Of a stretch of 29,332 nt of DNA, positions 26,316 to 29,332 are shown piece after piece. A program made the translations under genes and the position numbers. The notes under the pieces were generated by a model. It did not search any database. It was not told where the DNA came from and worked only from the letters and a program-made list of their open reading frames with translations. Source of the stretch: GWF2-43-63 sp035390965 (GTDB taxonomy: Bacteria; Bacteroidota; Bacteroidia; Bacteroidales; DTU049); assembly GCA_035390965.1 (NCBI GenBank), contig DAOPKE010000031.1, positions 1 through 29,332 on the forward strand, written 5' to 3'. Each line of letters begins with the position of its first letter. Position 1 is the first letter of the stretch.

Positions 26316-28169
26316 ATGAAACAAATTTTTCTATCCTTTGCATTATTTATTATCTGTGCTGTTACTTTGCAGGCACAGGTAATCATCAGTCAGAACTTTG
26401 ATGCTCTGACAGCCGGTGCCGGAACCTACGCAGCACAACAACTCGGCGCTCCATGGACGACCTGGAGTGGCACAACCGGAAATGCCGAAGACCCTGCTGT
26501 AATGACCACTCAGGCCGCCAGCGCTCCAAATTCGGTGTATATTGCCACTACCAGCAACGACTTTGTATGTCATTTGAGTGACAAAACTACTGGCCGTTAC
26601 AAACTGAATTTTCAGATTTTTGTTGAAGCCGGAAAAATCGGATACTTCAACATTCTGAATGATTTTGCTGGAAGCAGCAGTATCTGGGCTATGCAGGCCT
26701 ATTTCAAATCAAATGGTTATTGTGTTGTTGATGCCGGTGCTGCTTCGGCAGACTCGCTGCCCTACACCACCAATGCATGGCATGAAGTTCTTTTTATTAT
26801 TGATGTTGATGATGACTTTGCCACCATGTACCTGAACGGAACTGAACTGGTCAGCTGGGTTTTCAGCGGCGGCTCATTTGGTGACGGCACAACCCACAAA
26901 CTGGATGCAGTGAATTTCTACGGTTGGTCCGACGATCTGCAACCCGGTTATTACATCGATGATTTCAATTTTGAGCAGGTAACTGTTCCCGAAGCCCCGA
27001 TGAATCTGACTGCAGCTGTCACCGGTTCGGATGTAGCTCTGGCATGGACAGCTCCAACCAGTTCACCAGACTCATACACTATTTTAAGGAATAACACTGT
27101 TCTTGCTTCAGGAATCACAACACTGACCTATGCTGACAACAATCTCTATCCACAGGATTATAATTATGTTGCAAAAGCTCATTACAACAACCTTGGTTAT
27201 TCTCATTCATCCAACGACACTACCATTACCATTGCCGGTGGTATTACCCGCAACAATGTTCTCTTTGAAGCAACAACCAGCACCTATTGCACATACTGTC
27301 CGGGCGTTGCACTTGCAATGGAAGAATTTGTTGCCAATGGAAAAAATGTTGTAATTGTCGAATATCACAACGATTGGCAGGGTCCAGACACCTATGTAAG
27401 CACAGCAAGTCAGGCACGTGCAGTTGCATATGGCAGCGCAGGAATTGCTACCGGCAACCCGACAACCATTGCCGACGGAGACCTCTATCTGGTAGGAGGA
27501 AATCACACCATCAGTCTTTATCCGAATTTGCTGCCCATGTACGATGCCCGTATTGCGCGTAATGCCATTCATGATATTGACCTCTCTGTTGTAAAAACCG
27601 GTGTTGATACCTACGAGGCCACTATTATTGTTGAACAGATCAGCTCGTATTATCCAGGCAATCTTTATTTACGCACTGCTCTTACGGAATCCAACATCGC
27701 CTTCCCATGGCAGGGTCAGACTGAACTTCACTGGGTTTGCCGCGACATGTATCCGAATGCTACCGGAACAGCCCTTGATTTCTCTTCAGTATCAACACAG
27801 ACTTACACAACAACATTCTCAACAACTGGTTACGTTGCCGACAACTGCGAATTTGCTGCATGGGTGCAGCTTGGCGCCACCGGGGATGTTACACAGGCCA
27901 TAAAAGTTGACCTCTCAACAGTTATCGGAATTGAAGAAACGAATAACTCTTTATGGAGCATTTATCCCAATCCCGCTAATGACCAGATTACTATTGCAGG
28001 CATCGAAAAAGCTCAATACGAAATCGTAAACATCCAGGGCCAGGTTGTTTTATCAGGTACCATTGAAAACAATACTGAAACCATCAACACCAGCAACCTG
28101 AATCAGGGTAGCTACTTCGTCCGCATCGTTGGCGAAGATGTTATGGTAAAGTCATTTGTGATTGAATAA
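26316..28169 (+). CDS. T9SS-sorted protein with lectin-like, FN3 and Omp28 domains (paralogue 2)
   Basis: I take ATG at 26316 (617 residues, signal peptide MKQIFLSFAL...LQA before Q). The frame extends to a GTG at 26244, which lies inside the upstream terminator. Residues 22-220 are the same jelly-roll-like domain as in the preceding gene (APWTTWSG, KIGYFNI, DLQPGYYIDDFNF). A fibronectin type III domain spans about 224-306. An Omp28-type thioredoxin-like domain covers about 313-532, with CTYC at 325-328 directly followed by PG, and a likely cis-proline loop GNPTTI at about 380-385. A T9SS type A sorting domain covers 546-617 (IYPNPANDQITIAG). The CxxC suggests redox or disulfide activity outside the cell or simply a structural disulfide; substrate unknown. 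It has its own terminator. Confidence 0.9.
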   Translation: MKQIFLSFALFIICAVTLQAQVIISQNFDALTAGAGTYAAQQLGAPWTTWSGTTGNAEDPAVMTTQAASAPNSVYIATTSNDFVCHLSDKTTGRYKLNFQIFVEAGKIGYFNILNDFAGSSSIWAMQAYFKSNGYCVVDAGAASADSLPYTTNAWHEVLFIIDVDDDFATMYLNGTELVSWVFSGGSFGDGTTHKLDAVNFYGWSDDLQPGYYIDDFNFEQVTVPEAPMNLTAAVTGSDVALAWTAPTSSPDSYTILRNNTVLASGITTLTYADNNLYPQDYNYVAKAHYNNLGYSHSSNDTTITIAGGITRNNVLFEATTSTYCTYCPGVALAMEEFVANGKNVVIVEYHNDWQGPDTYVSTASQARAVAYGSAGIATGNPTTIADGDLYLVGGNHTISLYPNLLPMYDARIARNAIHDIDLSVVKTGVDTYEATIIVEQISSYYPGNLYLRTALTESNIAFPWQGQTELHWVCRDMYPNATGTALDFSSVSTQTYTTTFSTTGYVADNCEFAAWVQLGATGDVTQAIKVDLSTVIGIEETNNSLWSIYPNPANDQITIAGIEKAQYEIVNIQGQVVLSGTIENNTETINTSNLNQGSYFVRIVGEDVMVKSFVIE

Positions 28170-28188
28170 AACATTTCTCCTCTTTGAT

Positions 28189-28217
28189 AAAAAGCCATCC
28201 CCCGGGGTGGCTTTTTT
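28189..28217 (+). terminator. Rho-independent terminator after paralogue 2
   Basis: AAAAAGCCA (28189-28197) pairs with TGGCTTTTT (28208-28216). The stem extends inward through TCC/GGG to a 4-nt loop and is followed by a T. It shares the AAAGCCA/TGGCTTT arms with the terminator of paralogue 1. Confidence 0.93.
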
Positions 28218-28223
28218 AATTAA

Positions 28224-28267
28224 TCCATCTCACCCGAAAGCAGCACGTCTACTTTGTTTTAATCGTA
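28224..28267 (-). repeat. Direct repeat copy 1, decayed gene 3' end
   Basis: This stretch matches 29271-29314 at 38 of 44 positions, with the first 24 identical (TCCATCTCACCCGAAAGCAG then CACG). Read on the minus strand it would encode NKVDVLLSGEMD and a stop, with an in-frame TAA just before NK. It looks like a broken copy of the gene end at 29261-29332. Confidence 0.75.
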
Positions 28268-28275
28268 CTACCTGA

Positions 28276-28311
28276 TTTGCAAAAATTCAGCTGCAATATT
28301 TTGTATCTTTG
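28276..28311 (+). promoter_or_regulatory. Promoter of the toxin-antitoxin operon
   Basis: TTTG (28276-28279) is followed after 24 nt by TATCTTTG (28304-28311), a perfect TAnnTTTG that ends 18 nt before the antitoxin ATG. TTTTGT (28299-28304) and ACAAAA (28316-28321) form an inverted repeat around the box, a possible operator for autoregulation. Confidence 0.55.
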
Positions 28312-28329
28312 TAAAACAAAAGAATAGCA

Positions 28330-28566
28330 ATGACAACCGTTGAATTAAAGAAACTCCTGATTCAAAGAATTGCTGAGATAAATGATGTTTCATTTCTCAA
28401 GGCCGTAAAAACAATTCTTGAATCAAAAACAAACACAGAAATTCTTTTACTCACACCTGAGCAAAAAAAAGAAATCTTGGAGTCGAAAAAAAACATTGAA
28501 CAAGGGCTTATTATTGATAATGATAGTCTTGACAAAGAAGTTGCAAAATGGGCAAACGCAAGATAA
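28330..28566 (+). CDS. Antitoxin of RelE/ParE-type toxin-antitoxin pair
   Basis: 78 codons from ATG at 28330, preceded by an AAAAGAATAGCA leader. It is a small, charged, mostly helical protein (MTTVELKKLLIQRIAEINDVSFLKAVKTI...) with a poly-Lys/Glu middle and the C-terminal LDKEVAKWANAR, which would wrap the toxin as in other type II antitoxins. No clear ribbon-helix-helix or helix-turn-helix motif is visible, so DNA binding is not shown. The last 19 bases overlap the toxin start, an arrangement typical of translationally coupled toxin-antitoxin genes. The function is assigned mainly from this pairing. Confidence 0.82.
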   Translation: MTTVELKKLLIQRIAEINDVSFLKAVKTILESKTNTEILLLTPEQKKEILESKKNIEQGLIIDNDSLDKEVAKWANAR

Positions 28567-28850
28567 TCTGGTCAGACAGAGCAAAGAAAAAACTCTTTGA
28601 AATATTGGAGTTTTACGAACAAAGAAACCAAAATAAAACATACTCTATCAAACTATACCAAAGATTTAAAAAAGAATTATCTGTTCTTCCCAAATATCCT
28701 GATATTGGCATTAAGACGGAAATTGAATCGGTGCGGGGCTTAATTGTAGACGATTTCATACTTTTCTACGAACCTGACAAAGAAAAGATCATTGTACATA
28801 CAATTTGGGACTGCCGGCAAAATCCCGATGATTTGAAAATTCAACAGTAA
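28548..28850 (+). CDS. RelE/ParE superfamily toxin
   Basis: 100 codons from ATG at 28548. The N-terminus has the IIWSDRAKKKLFEILEFY helix start of ParE/RelE-like proteins. The C-terminal half shows the expected strands and ends (SVRGLIVDDFILFYEP, then IIVHTIWDCRQNPDDL, the family's R-x-N-P ending). RelE members cut mRNA on the ribosome; ParE members poison gyrase. The sequence alone does not decide which. It overlaps the antitoxin gene by 19 bases. The pair is notably A-rich compared with the flanking T9SS genes, consistent with acquisition by transfer. Confidence 0.9.
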   Translation: MGKRKIIWSDRAKKKLFEILEFYEQRNQNKTYSIKLYQRFKKELSVLPKYPDIGIKTEIESVRGLIVDDFILFYEPDKEKIIVHTIWDCRQNPDDLKIQQ

Positions 28851-28921
28851 TAATTAAATTCACACTTGTCCTAAAAATCAAAAAAGTCAATCACCAAATT
28901 CATCAACAAAAACTCAACAAA

Positions 28922-29188
28922 ATGGCACTACTGATTCTGTTAATTGTTGCATGGATCGTGATTATTGGTTATGAAGCAAAAAATACTGGGGTCAATGCAT
29001 TTCTTTGGATTGCAACAGCGATTATTTCATATGCGGCTTTTTCAGTAACTGCATTCTTTGTTTTTATAAGCTTTTCACCTTGTAATCCGGAAGAATGTAA
29101 ACCAGTGTTGTATGGGATGCTTGCCGGCAACATAATGCCTTTATCTATAGCTGTATATTTATTTTTCAAAAAACCCAACAACAAATAA
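28922..29188 (+). CDS. Small three-helix membrane protein
   Basis: 88 codons from ATG at 28922, preceded by an A/C-rich stretch. Three hydrophobic segments lie at about residues 2-17, 26-50 and 63-82. A short polar loop, SPCNPEECK, separates the second and third and could hold a disulfide or metal-binding Cys pair. The C-terminus KKPNNK is basic, fitting a cytoplasmic end. I do not recognise a family. It lies 71 bp after the toxin gene on the same strand and inside the same direct repeats, so it may be cargo of the same inserted segment. Confidence 0.65.
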   Translation: MALLILLIVAWIVIIGYEAKNTGVNAFLWIATAIISYAAFSVTAFFVFISFSPCNPEECKPVLYGMLAGNIMPLSIAVYLFFKKPNNK

Positions 29189-29260
29189 AACCTTTCCTGG
29201 ATAGTAGTGGGAGTAAATAACAATTAAAGAAACTAATAATTTGTCAGGTTTCAATTTACA

Positions 29261-29332
29261 TCACCCCACCTCCATCTCACCCGAAAGCAGCACGAATTCT
29301 TTGTTTCGGTCGTATACCACGGCGAACTGGCC
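29261..29332 (-). CDS. C-terminal end of a gene running off the right edge
   Basis: On the minus strand a frame enters from the right edge and ends with TGA at 29261-29263. It reads GQFAVVYDRNKEFVLLSGEM and then EVG before the stop. Only 23 codons are visible and no function can be given. The last part is repeated, with an in-frame stop and other changes, at 28224-28267, which supports this being a real gene end of which a second, decayed copy exists. Confidence 0.45.
   Translation of the reverse strand, partial: GQFAVVYDRNKEFVLLSGEMEVG
29271..29314 (-). repeat. Direct repeat copy 2, at an apparently intact gene 3' end
   Basis: Partner of the repeat at 28224-28267, in the same orientation and 1047 bp away: 24 identical bases, then 14 of 20. 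It overlaps the 3' coding end described above. The two copies enclose the toxin-antitoxin pair and the membrane-protein gene. Confidence 0.75.

Overview
The window looks like a piece of a Bacteroidota genome, probably a draft or metagenome assembly because it contains one run of 100 Ns. Several things support this. Four proteins end in a type IX secretion (T9SS) type A sorting domain. There are two outer-membrane receptors of the TonB-dependent type with carboxypeptidase-like N-terminal domains, and a DUF5916 protein. Start regions are A-rich, mostly without Shine-Dalgarno sequences, and several genes have the Bacteroidota -7 box TAnnTTTG. No rRNA, tRNA, CRISPR array, transposase or integrase was seen.

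Layout. 1-5055: two minus-strand genes for large secreted proteins, one cut by the left edge and one a 1352-codon beta-helix/PKD T9SS cargo. 5334-8488: a DUF5916 outer-membrane protein and an exported SagB-like oxidoreductase, both minus. 8562-9080: a small beta-barrel protein on plus, closed by a bidirectional terminator. 9184-11447: RmuC (5' end lost in the gap at 10465-10564) and an RluA-type pseudouridine synthase. 11577-14577: a T9SS-exported M43-like metalloprotease and a TauE/SafE permease. 14760-17231: an outer-membrane receptor. 17433-18167: an unrecognised lipoprotein on plus. 18298-21655: a PurF-like protein without the glutaminase cysteine, a small lipoprotein and a GT-B glycosyltransferase, all minus. 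The last sits 4 bp after a TonB-dependent receptor (21660-24002). 24106-25215: DprA on plus, divergent from that receptor. 25306-28169: two tandem paralogous T9SS cargo genes, the second with added FN3 and Omp28/thioredoxin-like domains. 28330-29188: a RelE/ParE-type toxin-antitoxin pair and a small membrane protein, flanked by a 44-bp imperfect direct repeat.

Most genes serve the cell envelope: secretion cargo, receptors, lipoproteins and a permease. A few housekeeping genes (rmuC, rluA-like, dprA, purF-like) are scattered among them. No single pathway unites the window. The points most worth a second look are the direct repeats around the toxin-antitoxin cassette, the PurF homologue whose glutaminase active site is gone although its PRPP motif and Fe-S cysteines remain, and the 5' end of the 1352-codon gene, where a good promoter and ATG lie one frame away across a C7 tract.
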